Source of the DNA: Streptomyces natalensis ATCC 27448
Lineage (GTDB): Bacteria; Actinomycetota; Actinomycetes; Streptomycetales; Streptomycetaceae
Direction of reading: 5' to 3'
Length of the DNA stretch: 64,000 nt
Assembly (NCBI RefSeq): GCF_000935125.1
Contig: NZ_JRKI01000061.1
Coordinates: 124,001 to 188,000, forward strand
Under the pieces are notes generated by a model. The model ran no database searches and had not been told where the DNA came from. It saw nothing but the letters and a program-made list of their open reading frames with translations. This document shows, piece after piece, positions 35,527 through 42,465 of this stretch; position 1 is the stretch's first letter; the number at the start of each line of letters is the position of its first letter. The translations under genes and the position numbers were made by a program.

Positions 35527-35743
35527 TGAGCACGATCCTGCGGCCTTCGGCGCCGCCCTCTGCGACGCCGTCGCCCGCGCCGGGCTCACCTTCGAACTCG
35601 ATGCGGACGCGCTGACCGGGCCGCAGCAGCCGCAGCCCGCCGGCGTCGAAGGCCGCCGCGTCGAAGGGCAGCGGGGTGCCGTCGTCGAGCAGCACGCTGC
35701 CGGAGCGGGTGGCGTCGTCGTAGGTGTATGCGGTGGCCTGCAT
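35507..35743 (-). CDS. Small conserved hypothetical protein
   Basis: 78 residues, MQATAYTYDDATRSGSVLLD at the start, then DGTPLPFDAAAFDAGGLRLL and a C-terminal IVLITLQTL. The alternating pattern GSVLLDDGTPLPF...GQRVRIEFEG resembles a small OB or cold-shock-like barrel, but no nucleic-acid motif is clear. Codon bias is good. Its stop overlaps the end of cofC on the other strand. Confidence 0.75.
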   Translation of the reverse strand: MQATAYTYDDATRSGSVLLDDGTPLPFDAAAFDAGGLRLLRPGQRVRIEFEGEPGAGDGVAEGGAEGRRIVLITLQTL

Positions 35744-35785
35744 GACGGAAAGCCTAGTTCAGGGCGGTGTGCGCGCATGCACCGC

Positions 35786-35815
35786 GGGCCGGGCTCCCCG
35801 GAGGGAGACCGGCCC
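35786..35815 (-). terminator. hupS terminator
   Basis: GGGCCGG-G-CTCCC / GGGAG-A-CCGGCCC with a 4-nt loop and one internal mismatch, just after the hupS stop. Confidence 0.65.
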
Positions 35816-35836
35816 GGCGCCCGGCGTCTTGGCCGT

Positions 35837-36487
35837 TTACCGCTTGCGGGCGGTGGTCTTCTTGGCGGTGGTCTTGCGCGCCGTGGTCTTCTTCGCCGGC
35901 GCCTTCTTCGCCGTCGCCTTCTTGGCGGGGGCGGTCTTCTTGGCGGTGGCCTTCTTCGCCGTCGCCTTCTTCGCGGCCGTGGTCTTCTTCGCCGCGGCCT
36001 TCGCGGGGGCCTTCTTCGCCGTTGTCTTCTTGGCGGTGACCTTCTTCGCGGCCGTGGTCTTCTTCGCCGCGGCCTTCTTCGCCGTTGTCTTCTTGGCGGC
36101 GGCCTTCTTGGCGGTGGCCTTCTTCGCGGCCGCCTTCTTGATGGCGGTGCCGCCGGTGAGGCTGCCCTTGGGGGCCTTCTTGACGGAGACCTCGCCGCCC
36201 TTGGGGAGCTTCTTCGAGCCGCTTACGAGGTCCTTGAAGCCCTGGCCGGCGCGGAATCGCGGCACCGAGGTCTTCTTGACCCGTACGCGCTCCCCCGTCT
36301 GCGGGTTACGGGCATAGCGGGCCGGCCGGTCGACCTTCTCGAACGAGCCGAATCCGGTGACCGAAACGCGGTCGCCGCTGACAACTGCACGGACGATTGC
36401 GTCCAGTACCGCGTCCACCGCGTCCGCGGCGTTCTGGCGGCCGCCGAGCTTGTCGGCAATGGCTTCTACGAGCTGCGCCTTGTTCAC
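35837..36487 (-). CDS. hupS: HU-family DNA-binding protein with histone H1-like tail
   Basis: 216 residues. Residues 1-92 are a complete HU domain (MNKAQLVEAIADKLGGRQNA, VTGFGSFEKVDRPARYARNP, RFRAGQGFKDLV). Residues 93-216 are a Lys/Ala/Thr/Pro tail built from AAKK, TAKK and TTAKK words. This is the Streptomyces HupS layout, a spore-associated nucleoid protein. GTG start with AAGGGGAAG upstream. The tail DNA (35840-36150) is repetitive, so copy number may vary between strains. Confidence 0.95.
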   Translation of the reverse strand: MNKAQLVEAIADKLGGRQNAADAVDAVLDAIVRAVVSGDRVSVTGFGSFEKVDRPARYARNPQTGERVRVKKTSVPRFRAGQGFKDLVSGSKKLPKGGEVSVKKAPKGSLTGGTAIKKAAAKKATAKKAAAKKTTAKKAAAKKTTAAKKVTAKKTTAKKAPAKAAAKKTTAAKKATAKKATAKKTAPAKKATAKKAPAKKTTARKTTAKKTTARKR

Positions 36488-36612
36488 GTCTTCCCCTTCG
36501 GAGACATTGCTGGAACGAAAGTTTCCAAGCTTTTTCGCACGTTAGGCAGATACATACCGCAAATCAAACACGAAACGGGCTAATCACCCTTGTGCCGCAA
36601 CAAACTCGACCT

Positions 36613-36858
36613 TCACGGACTTCCGTCGCGGTGCACGTCTTCGGGATAACGACCTTCATCGAGGTCTTGCATGAACCACTCCAGACGCCTTGCCGCGTCC
36701 GCAAGATCGTGTTTTGCCGCGGCCGTGATGACGAGCAGCTTCCGGGTCAGCGCCATCCGTACGCCCTCCGGGACTTGCAGTGTCCGCACCCTTGCGTGTG
36801 CGTCCTTGAGTCGGTCGGCGACGAAGCCGTAGAGCTCGAGTTGGCCGTCGCGTTCCAT
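36613..36858 (-). CDS. Small conserved hypothetical protein
   Basis: 81 residues, MERDGQLELYGFVADRLKDA and LLVITAAAKHDLADAARRLE, predicted mostly alpha-helical with a charged end. ATG start. It sits between leuD and hupS, a position where Streptomyces genomes carry a small unnamed gene. Function not recognised. Confidence 0.72.
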   Translation of the reverse strand: MERDGQLELYGFVADRLKDAHARVRTLQVPEGVRMALTRKLLVITAAAKHDLADAARRLEWFMQDLDEGRYPEDVHRDGSP

Positions 36859-36923
36859 GCGCTAATTGTGCCATCTGCGGCGAGTTGTCGCTTCACGGGG
36901 CCTCAACAGCCGCCTGGACAAGC

Positions 36924-36960
36924 CGATGCGCCCCCTGCCAACTGCACAGGGGGCGCATCG
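36924..36960 (-). terminator. leuCD terminator
   Basis: Perfect 14-bp stem CGATGCGCCCCCTG (36924-36937) / CAGGGGGCGCATCG (36947-36960) with a 9-nt loop, 33 bp after the leuD stop. Confidence 0.8.
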
Positions 36961-36992
36961 TACGCAATAACTCTTTGAGCCAAAAGCCGAGG

Positions 36993-37586
36993 TCAGACCT
37001 CGAGGGTTCGCGGCTTGAAGGACGGGCGATTCGCCTCGTACGTCACGATGGACGACTCCTCCCGGAGAGTGAGGCTGATGTCGTCCAGCCCCTCCAGCAG
37101 CCGCCAACGCGCGTTCTCGTCCAGCTCGAAGTCCGCGGTGATGCCCTCGGCGCGCACCTGGCGGGCGACCAGGTCGACGGTGACCTCGGCGGTGGGGTCG
37201 GCCTCCGCCAGCTTTTGCAGCGCCTCGACGGTCTCCTGCGGCAGGACCACCGTCAGCAGGCCGTTCTTGAGGGAGTTGCCGCGGAAGATGTCTGCGAAGC
37301 GCGAGGAGATGACGGCCTTGAAGCCGTAGTTCTGGAGCGCCCAGACGGCGTGCTCGCGCGAGGAGCCGGTGCCGAAGTCGGGGCCCGCCACCAGGACGGT
37401 GGCGCCGTTGTACGCCTCCTGGTTGAGGACGAACGCCGGGTCCTTGCGCCAGGCCTCGAACAGCCCGTCCTCGAAGCCGTCGCGGGTGACCTTCTTCAGC
37501 CAGTGGGCCGGGATGATCTGGTCGGTGTCGACGTTGCTGCGGCGCAGCGGGACGGCCCGGCCGGTGTGGGTGGTGAAAGCTTCCAT
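36993..37586 (-). CDS. leuD: 3-isopropylmalate dehydratase small subunit
   Basis: 197 residues. Swivelling-domain partner of LeuC in leucine synthesis. Motifs: VPLRRSNVDTDQIIPAHWLK, PDFGTGSSREHAVWALQNYG, NGLLTVVLP. ATG start 3 bases after the leuC stop, so the two are one operon. Confidence 0.96.
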   Translation of the reverse strand: MEAFTTHTGRAVPLRRSNVDTDQIIPAHWLKKVTRDGFEDGLFEAWRKDPAFVLNQEAYNGATVLVAGPDFGTGSSREHAVWALQNYGFKAVISSRFADIFRGNSLKNGLLTVVLPQETVEALQKLAEADPTAEVTVDLVARQVRAEGITADFELDENARWRLLEGLDDISLTLREESSIVTYEANRPSFKPRTLEV

Positions 37587-37589
37587 GGT

Positions 37590-39020
37590 TCAGACTCCCG
37601 CGGGCGTGGCGACGGCGACGTCAGAGAGATCGGCCGGTGAGGCCAGATGGCCGAGAACCGCCGTTGCAGCGGCCACCTGCGGCGAGACCAGGTGGGTGCG
37701 GCCGCCCTTGCCCTGGCGGCCCTCGAAGTTGCGGTTGGAGGTGGACGCGGAGCGCTCACCGGGCGCCAGCTGGTCGGGGTTCATACCCAGGCACATCGAG
37801 CAACCCGCGTGCCGCCATTCGGCCCCCGCCGCGGTGAAAACCTTGTCCAGGCCCTCGGCGACGGCCTCCAGCGAGACCCGGACCGAACCGGGCACGATCA
37901 GCATCCGTACGCCGTCGGCGACCTGGCGGCCCTCCAGGACGGCCGCCGCGGAGCGCAGGTCCTCGATGCGGCCGTTGGTGCACGAACCTACGAAGACGGT
38001 GTCCACGGTGATCTCGCGCAGCGGCTGACCGGCGCTCAACCCCATGTATTCCAGGGCCTTTTCGGCGGCCATCCGCTCCGAGGCGTCCTCGTACGAAGCC
38101 GGGTCGGGGACGCTGGCCGAAAGCGGCGCACCCTGGCCGGGGTTGGTGCCCCAGGTGACGAACGGCGACAGCGCGGAGGCGTCGATGTGCACCTCGGCGT
38201 CGAATACCGCGTCGTCGTCGGTGCGCAGCGTCTTCCAGTACGCGACCGCGGCGTCCCAGTCCTCGCCCCGGGGGGCGTGGTCGCGGCCCTGGAGGTAGTC
38301 GAAGGTGGTCCGGTCGGGGGCGATCATGCCCGCCCGCGCACCGGCCTCGATCGACATGTTGCAGATGGTCATCCGGGCTTCCATCGACAGTTTCTCGATG
38401 GCCGGGCCGCGGTATTCCAGGACGTAGCCCTGGCCGCCGCCGGTGCCGATCCTGGCGATGATCGCCAGGATGAGGTCCTTGGCGGTCACGCCCTCGGGCA
38501 GTTCGCCGTCGACGGTGATCGCCATGGTCTTGAACGGGGCCATCGGCAGCGTCTGGGTGGCCAGGACGTGCTCGACCTGGCTGGTGCCGATACCGAAGGC
38601 CAGGGCGCCGAAGGCTCCGTGGGTGGAGGTGTGGCTGTCACCGCAGACCACGGTGGTGCCGGGCTGGGTCAGTCCCAACTGCGGTCCCACCACGTGGACA
38701 ACGCCCTGCTCGACATCGCCCAGCGGGTGCAGCCGGACGCCGAACTCGGCGCAGTTCTTGCGCAGCGTCTCCAGCTGGGTGCGCGAGACCGGGTCGGCGA
38801 TCGGCTTGTCGATGTCGAGGGTGGGGGTGTTGTGGTCCTCGGTGGCGATGGTCAGGTCCGTGCGGCGCACCTGGCGGCCGGCCTTGCGGAGGCCGTCGAA
38901 CGCCTGCGGGCTGGTGACCTCGTGCAGCAGGTGCAGATCGATGAAGAGGAGGTCGGGCTCGCCTTCCGCGCGCCGGACGACATGGTCGTCCCAGACCTTC
39001 TCCGCGAGTGTCCGTCCCAT
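37590..39020 (-). CDS. leuC: 3-isopropylmalate dehydratase large subunit
   Basis: 476 residues, aconitase-type [4Fe-4S] hydro-lyase. Cluster ligands: VGSCTNGR and CSMCLGMNPDQL. Also GDSHTSTHGAFGALAFGIGT near residue 130. ATG with GGAGGGAAAG upstream. Leaves a 174-bp divergent region shared with ndgR, containing the NdgR-type operator. Confidence 0.97.
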   Translation of the reverse strand: MGRTLAEKVWDDHVVRRAEGEPDLLFIDLHLLHEVTSPQAFDGLRKAGRQVRRTDLTIATEDHNTPTLDIDKPIADPVSRTQLETLRKNCAEFGVRLHPLGDVEQGVVHVVGPQLGLTQPGTTVVCGDSHTSTHGAFGALAFGIGTSQVEHVLATQTLPMAPFKTMAITVDGELPEGVTAKDLILAIIARIGTGGGQGYVLEYRGPAIEKLSMEARMTICNMSIEAGARAGMIAPDRTTFDYLQGRDHAPRGEDWDAAVAYWKTLRTDDDAVFDAEVHIDASALSPFVTWGTNPGQGAPLSASVPDPASYEDASERMAAEKALEYMGLSAGQPLREITVDTVFVGSCTNGRIEDLRSAAAVLEGRQVADGVRMLIVPGSVRVSLEAVAEGLDKVFTAAGAEWRHAGCSMCLGMNPDQLAPGERSASTSNRNFEGRQGKGGRTHLVSPQVAAATAVLGHLASPADLSDVAVATPAGV

Positions 39021-39157
39021 CGCTTTCCCTCCGGCCGGCCGCTTTGCCGGCCTTGCTCGTCCATGCGCGATGCCCGCGGAAATCCCCTTGGCGGGCCTGA
39101 CGCCGGGCCCTGGTCGAGGGCCACATCTACAGACTGACGACTTCCCTGGAAAATTGA

Positions 39158-39186
39158 ACTTGCGTTTCACAGTGTGAGACGCAAGT
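39158..39186. promoter_or_regulatory. 29-bp inverted repeat, probable NdgR operator
   Basis: ACTTGCGTTTCACA (39158-39171), G, TGTGAGACGCAAGT (39173-39186): 13 of 14 positions pair. It lies 9 bp upstream of the ndgR start and 137 bp upstream of leuC. NdgR is known to bind the leuC-ndgR intergenic region in S. coelicolor; identifying this repeat as the site is inference. Confidence 0.75.
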
Positions 39187-39194
39187 ATCGTTGC

Positions 39195-39908
39195 ATGGAC
39201 AACTCTAGCGGCGTCGGCGTTCTCGACAAGGCGGCTCTCGTACTGAGCGCTCTGGAGTCCGGTCCGGCCACCCTCGCCGGGCTGGTCGCGGCGACAGGGC
39301 TTGCACGACCCACGGCCCACCGGCTGGCCGTGGCACTGGAACACCACCGGATGGTGGCGAGGGACATGCAGGGCCGGTTCATCCTGGGCCCGCGGCTGTC
39401 GGAGCTGGCCGCGGCGGCCGGCGAGGACCGTCTGCTGGCCACCGCCGGCCCGGTGCTCACCCACCTGCGCGATGTGACGGGCGAGAGCGCCCAGCTCTAC
39501 CGTCGGCAGGGCGATATGCGTATCTGCGTGGCGGCGGCGGAACGGCTGTCCGGACTGCGGGACACCGTCCCGGTCGGCTCCACGCTGACCATGAAGGCCG
39601 GCTCCTCGGCCCAGATCCTGATGGCCTGGGAGGAGCCCGAGCGGCTGCACCGCGGCCTCCAGGGCGCCCGCTTCACGGCCACTGCGCTCTCGGGCGTGCG
39701 GCGCCGCGGCTGGGCCCAGTCGATCGGCGAGCGCGAGCCCGGCGTGGCCTCCGTCTCCGCGCCGGTACGCGGCCCCTCCAACCGCGTGGTCGCCGCCGTC
39801 TCGGTCTCCGGACCCATCGAGCGCCTGACCCGCCACCCGGGCCGGATGCACGCCCAGGCGGTCATCGACGCCGCCGCCCGCCTCTCCGAGGGCCTGCGGC
39901 GTGGCTGA
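39195..39908 (+). CDS. ndgR: IclR-family regulator NdgR
   Basis: 237 residues. N-terminal winged helix (VLDKAALVLSALESGPATLA, GLARPTAHRLAVALEHH) and C-terminal effector domain (ITGE-type segment DVTGESAQLYRRQG, VPVGSTLTMKAGSSAQILMA, GVASVSAPVRGPSNRVVAAV). In S. coelicolor NdgR controls leucine and other amino-acid genes and affects antibiotic output. Divergent from leuCD. The ATG at 39195 lies very close to the operator, so autoregulation is likely. Confidence 0.93.
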   Translation: MDNSSGVGVLDKAALVLSALESGPATLAGLVAATGLARPTAHRLAVALEHHRMVARDMQGRFILGPRLSELAAAAGEDRLLATAGPVLTHLRDVTGESAQLYRRQGDMRICVAAAERLSGLRDTVPVGSTLTMKAGSSAQILMAWEEPERLHRGLQGARFTATALSGVRRRGWAQSIGEREPGVASVSAPVRGPSNRVVAAVSVSGPIERLTRHPGRMHAQAVIDAAARLSEGLRRG

Positions 39909-39964
39909 CGCGGCACGCCACATCGGGGTGGGCCGGGGCAGGAGCCGTTGTCGGTCGCTGTGGC

Positions 39965-39994
39965 GGCCCCGTACGGCATGATCCGTACGGGGCC
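39965..39994. terminator. Hairpin between convergent ndgR and DUF4188 gene
   Basis: Perfect 12-bp stem GGCCCCGTACGG / CCGTACGGGGCC with a 6-nt loop, ending 12 bp before the stop of the minus-strand gene. Confidence 0.75.
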
Positions 39995-40005
39995 CCCTCC
40001 GGCGC

Positions 40006-40485
40006 TCAGGCCCCCAGCCGGTCGGCGGCCCGCTCCCCGCGGCGCCCGACCGGCACCACGCCCCGGACCGCCCCCAGCCCGTGGGGCGGCATATTGGCGT
40101 AGATGCTCTCGTACGAGCCCGCCGGGACGGCATAGGTCTCGTGCCAGAAGCCGACCTTGGCCCGGCCCGCCCGCGCCCGCCGGTTGTACGCCGTCCAGGC
40201 CGGCCGGTGCTCGCCGCCCCGGTCGACGGCGTAGGCCAGCAGCTTGTCCTTCGATTCCCAGTACTGGAGCACCGCGAAGTTCCGCAGCCCCGGCAGGAAC
40301 CGGTACCCGAGCATCCCCCGCTTCCGGTCCCGCGCCTGCTCCTTGATCATCCGCGGCATCGCCAGCACCACGGGCAGCCAACTGCGCACCGCCCACCAGC
40401 TGTTGATCCGCATACCGACGAGGAAGACCACCGCCTCCCCGTCGCCGTCCGCCGTCATCCGCCCCTCAATCGGCTTGCCACTCAT
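40006..40485 (-). CDS. DUF4188 domain protein
   Basis: 159 residues. Features of the DUF4188 family: VVFLVGMRINSWWAVRSWLP, GMLGYRFLPGLRNFAVLQYW, VGFWHETYAV, YESIYANMPPHGLGAVRG. The fold is a dimeric alpha-beta barrel resembling small haem-dependent or monooxygenase-like enzymes. Function uncertain. ATG at 40483-40485 with AAGGGGGC upstream; an ATG six codons earlier is possible. Confidence 0.8.
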   Translation of the reverse strand: MSGKPIEGRMTADGDGEAVVFLVGMRINSWWAVRSWLPVVLAMPRMIKEQARDRKRGMLGYRFLPGLRNFAVLQYWESKDKLLAYAVDRGGEHRPAWTAYNRRARAGRAKVGFWHETYAVPAGSYESIYANMPPHGLGAVRGVVPVGRRGERAADRLGA

Positions 40486-40807
40486 GACAGCCCCCTTCGT
40501 CATGCCGCTTCGTCGTGGCGCGAGACCACCGGGCACTCCTCGGCGCGCCCGGTGGCTATTGGATACCGTCGCTATCCACTCTTAGATAGTGACACTCTCC
40601 AAGCCTGGCACGCAAGGGAACGGCCGGGAAACATCCAGCAGAGCGTCGGGGGCGTACGCACACGGCCCGGGTCGGCGCGGCCTGGCGCCGCCATCTCGAA
40701 GTCGCGACTGCCACCCGCCCCTTCGGCGTGCCCGTCGGCGCCATCGCCGCGCCGCACCGCCCCGACCGCGCCCCAACAAGCGCTTCGGCGGCGGCAGTTG
40801 AACGCGA
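40486..40807. other. Intergenic region, possible gene remnant
   Basis: About 320 bp. A plus-strand stretch near 40680-40800 reads as AWRRHLEVATATRPFGVPVG and onwards with fair codon bias but no start, no ribosome-binding site and no recognised family. It may be a decayed fragment. A TAGATAGTGACA near 40583 is the only AT-rich promoter-like spot. Confidence 0.35.
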
Positions 40808-40838
40808 GAAGGCCCCCCGCATGATGCGGGGGGCCTTC
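40808..40838 (-). terminator. tRNA cluster terminator
   Basis: 14-bp stem GAAGGCCCCCCGCA / TGCGGGGGGCCTTC with a 3-nt loop, 8 bp past the last tRNA-Glu, followed on the minus strand by TCTCG. Confidence 0.85.
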
Positions 40839-40845
40839 TTCTCTG

Positions 40846-40918
40846 TACCCCCGACCGGATTCGAACCGGCGCTACCGCCTTGAGAGGGCGGCGTGCTAGG
40901 CCGCTACACAACGGGGGC
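40846..40918 (-). tRNA. tRNA-Glu (CTC), copy 1
   Basis: 73 nt, starts GCCCCCG on the minus strand. Cloverleaf is clear: anticodon loop CTCTCAA gives CTC, T loop TTCGAAT, acceptor GCCCCCG pairing with CGGGGGT, discriminator A. CCA is not encoded. Confidence 0.95.
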
Positions 40919-40979
40919 AAGTCTTGCTGCAGTTGAGATTCTCGTCTGCAGTTGAGCCTGTCGCGAAGGACATGCTGCG

Positions 40980-41051
40980 CTGGGCTACCAGGACTCGAAC
41001 CTAGACTAAATGAACCAGAATCACTCGTGCTGCCAATTACACCATAGCCCA
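40980..41051 (-). tRNA. tRNA-Gln (CTG), variant copy
   Basis: 72 nt, TGGGCTA ... TAGCCCA acceptor stem, anticodon loop TTCTGGT giving CTG, T loop TTCGAGT. Differs from the other copy at four positions: a compensated swap in the acceptor stem and two changes in the anticodon stem (AGTGA/TCATT) that replace a C-G pair with G-U. Probably functional but the weaker copy. Confidence 0.9.
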
Positions 41052-41067
41052 TGGTGGTTTAGACCAG

Positions 41068-41140
41068 TACCCCCGACCGGATTCGAACCGGCGCTACCGC
41101 CTTGAGAGGGCGGCGTGCTAGGCCGCTACACAACGGGGGC
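41068..41140 (-). tRNA. tRNA-Glu (CTC), copy 2
   Basis: Identical in sequence to copy 1. First unit of a 137-bp tandem array. Confidence 0.95.
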
Positions 41141-41204
41141 CCTAGCGATCCTCAACATCGTCGCATCCGGGAGCGACCCGGAGGAGACGGAGTGAAAGGA
41201 TCTG

Positions 41205-41277
41205 TACCCCCGACCGGATTCGAACCGGCGCTACCGCCTTGAGAGGGCGGCGTGCTAGGCCGCTACACAACGGGGGC
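41205..41277 (-). tRNA. tRNA-Glu (CTC), copy 3
   Basis: Identical to copy 1, exactly 137 bp from copy 2. Confidence 0.95.
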
Positions 41278-41341
41278 CCTAGCGATCCTCAACATCGTCG
41301 CATCCGGGAGCGACCCGGAGGAGACGGAGTGAAAGGATCTG

Positions 41342-41414
41342 TACCCCCGACCGGATTCGAACCGGCGCTACCGCCTTGAGAGGGCGGCGTGCTAGGCCGC
41401 TACACAACGGGGGC
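41342..41414 (-). tRNA. tRNA-Glu (CTC), copy 4
   Basis: Identical to copy 1, exactly 137 bp from copy 3. Confidence 0.95.
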
Positions 41415-41435
41415 TTTGCAGATGAGCTCTGCGAG

Positions 41436-41507
41436 CTGGCCTACCAGGACTCGAACCTAGACTAACTGAACCAGAATCAGTCGTGCTGCCAATTACACCA
41501 TAGGCCA
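41436..41507 (-). tRNA. tRNA-Gln (CTG), standard copy
   Basis: 72 nt, TGGCCTA ... TAGGCCA acceptor stem, anticodon stem ACTGA/TCAGT fully paired, anticodon CTG. First in transcription order of the six-gene cluster. Confidence 0.95.
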
Positions 41508-41597
41508 TCAAAATGCAACCCCCGGTGATGGGGGCCGTATTTGACTCGCGCTTCCCGGCCGGACCTTTCGGCCCTCTCGGGCGGCGCAGGAAGAACA

Positions 41598-42323
41598 TTA
41601 CCTGATCGCGGACGGCGCACCAAAACCGATAACTCCGCGCAACAGCTCGGGCAGCTCGCCGAGGCCCGCGATCCGTCGCACTCCGGGCGGCGGCTCCTCC
41701 CCGTTGCCGCTGCGGTCCAGCCAGACGGCGGCCAGGCCGGCGTCCCGGGCACCCAGCGCGTCGATGTCGAGCCGGTCGCCGACGTAGACCACTTCTTCGG
41801 GCGGCAGGCCGAGCGTGTCACAGGCGGCCGCGAACGCCTCCGGCTCGGGTTTGGCGTGCCCCAGCTCATCGGAGCACAGCACCGCCTCGAAGTACCCGCG
41901 GATTCCCAGGGCGCGCAGCTTTCGCTCCTGACTGGCGGTCCCGGAGTTGGACAGCACCGCCTGCCGCACCAGCGGCGCCAGCGCCTCCAAGGCGGGCGCG
42001 GAGTCCGGGAAGAGCACCCAGGACGCTTCGTAGTGCGCCACGTACCGCCCGAACCAGGCGTCCGCCTCGTCGTCGGAGAGCCCGATACCGAGAAACGTCC
42101 GGGCGCGCTCCCGGCGGTGCTCCAGGAATTCCAGCTCACCGGCGAGGAACCGGGCGAACGCACGCTCCATGGCCGCCTGCCACCGCGCCAGCGCGGCCTC
42201 CTCGCCGCCGTAGGCAGCCGTCAGCCCTTCCGCTTCGAGGTGCCGCAGGACGCCGGCGCGGTCCGATCCCGTGTAGTCGAAGAGGGTGTCGTCGAGGTCC
42301 CAGAGGACGGCGCGGAGGGGCAT
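41598..42323 (-). CDS. HAD-superfamily hydrolase
   Basis: 241 residues. Catalytic DLDDTLFDYTG (Asp nucleophile), VLSNSGTASQERKL (motif II), KPEPEAF (Lys) and VVYVGDRLDIDALGARDAG (motif III). A cap domain lies at about residues 20-95. Resembles pyrophosphatase/phosphoglycolate-type HAD enzymes; substrate unknown. Confidence 0.9.
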   Translation of the reverse strand: MPLRAVLWDLDDTLFDYTGSDRAGVLRHLEAEGLTAAYGGEEAALARWQAAMERAFARFLAGELEFLEHRRERARTFLGIGLSDDEADAWFGRYVAHYEASWVLFPDSAPALEALAPLVRQAVLSNSGTASQERKLRALGIRGYFEAVLCSDELGHAKPEPEAFAAACDTLGLPPEEVVYVGDRLDIDALGARDAGLAAVWLDRSGNGEEPPPGVRRIAGLGELPELLRGVIGFGAPSAIR

Positions 42324-42412
42324 GGGGCCAATCTAACGAGGCGGCCCCGTGCGGGGTGGGCGATGGGGTGTACGGGTCGACGGGCACGGCCGTGGCGGTC
42401 TGTCCCGGACAC

Positions 42413-42453
42413 GCCTCGGGCCCGGAAGCCACCGCGGCTTCCGGGCCCGAGGC
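42413..42453 (-). terminator. gltX terminator
   Basis: Perfect 18-bp stem GCCTCGGGCCCGGAAGCC / GGCTTCCGGGCCCGAGGC with a 5-nt loop, 13 bp after the gltX stop. The longest perfect terminator stem in the window. Confidence 0.9.
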
Positions 42454-42465
42454 ACGCGTACGGGA

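Larger units (their letters stand above)
41068..41414. repeat. 137-bp tandem repeat carrying tRNA-Glu genes
   Basis: tRNA-Glu copies 2, 3 and 4 are 137 bp apart, and the 64-bp spacers between them (41141-41204 and 41278-41341) are identical, so gene and spacer were duplicated together. The spacer has a short CCGGGAGCGACCCGG inverted repeat. Confidence 0.95.

Noticed and set aside
40680..40800. Fragment of an integrase next to the tRNA cluster
   Set aside because: No integrase motif was found and no duplicated tRNA end marks an attachment site.
40846..41414. Regularly spaced identical sequences, possible CRISPR
   Set aside because: The repeats are tRNA-Glu genes with a complete cloverleaf, and the spacers are identical to each other.
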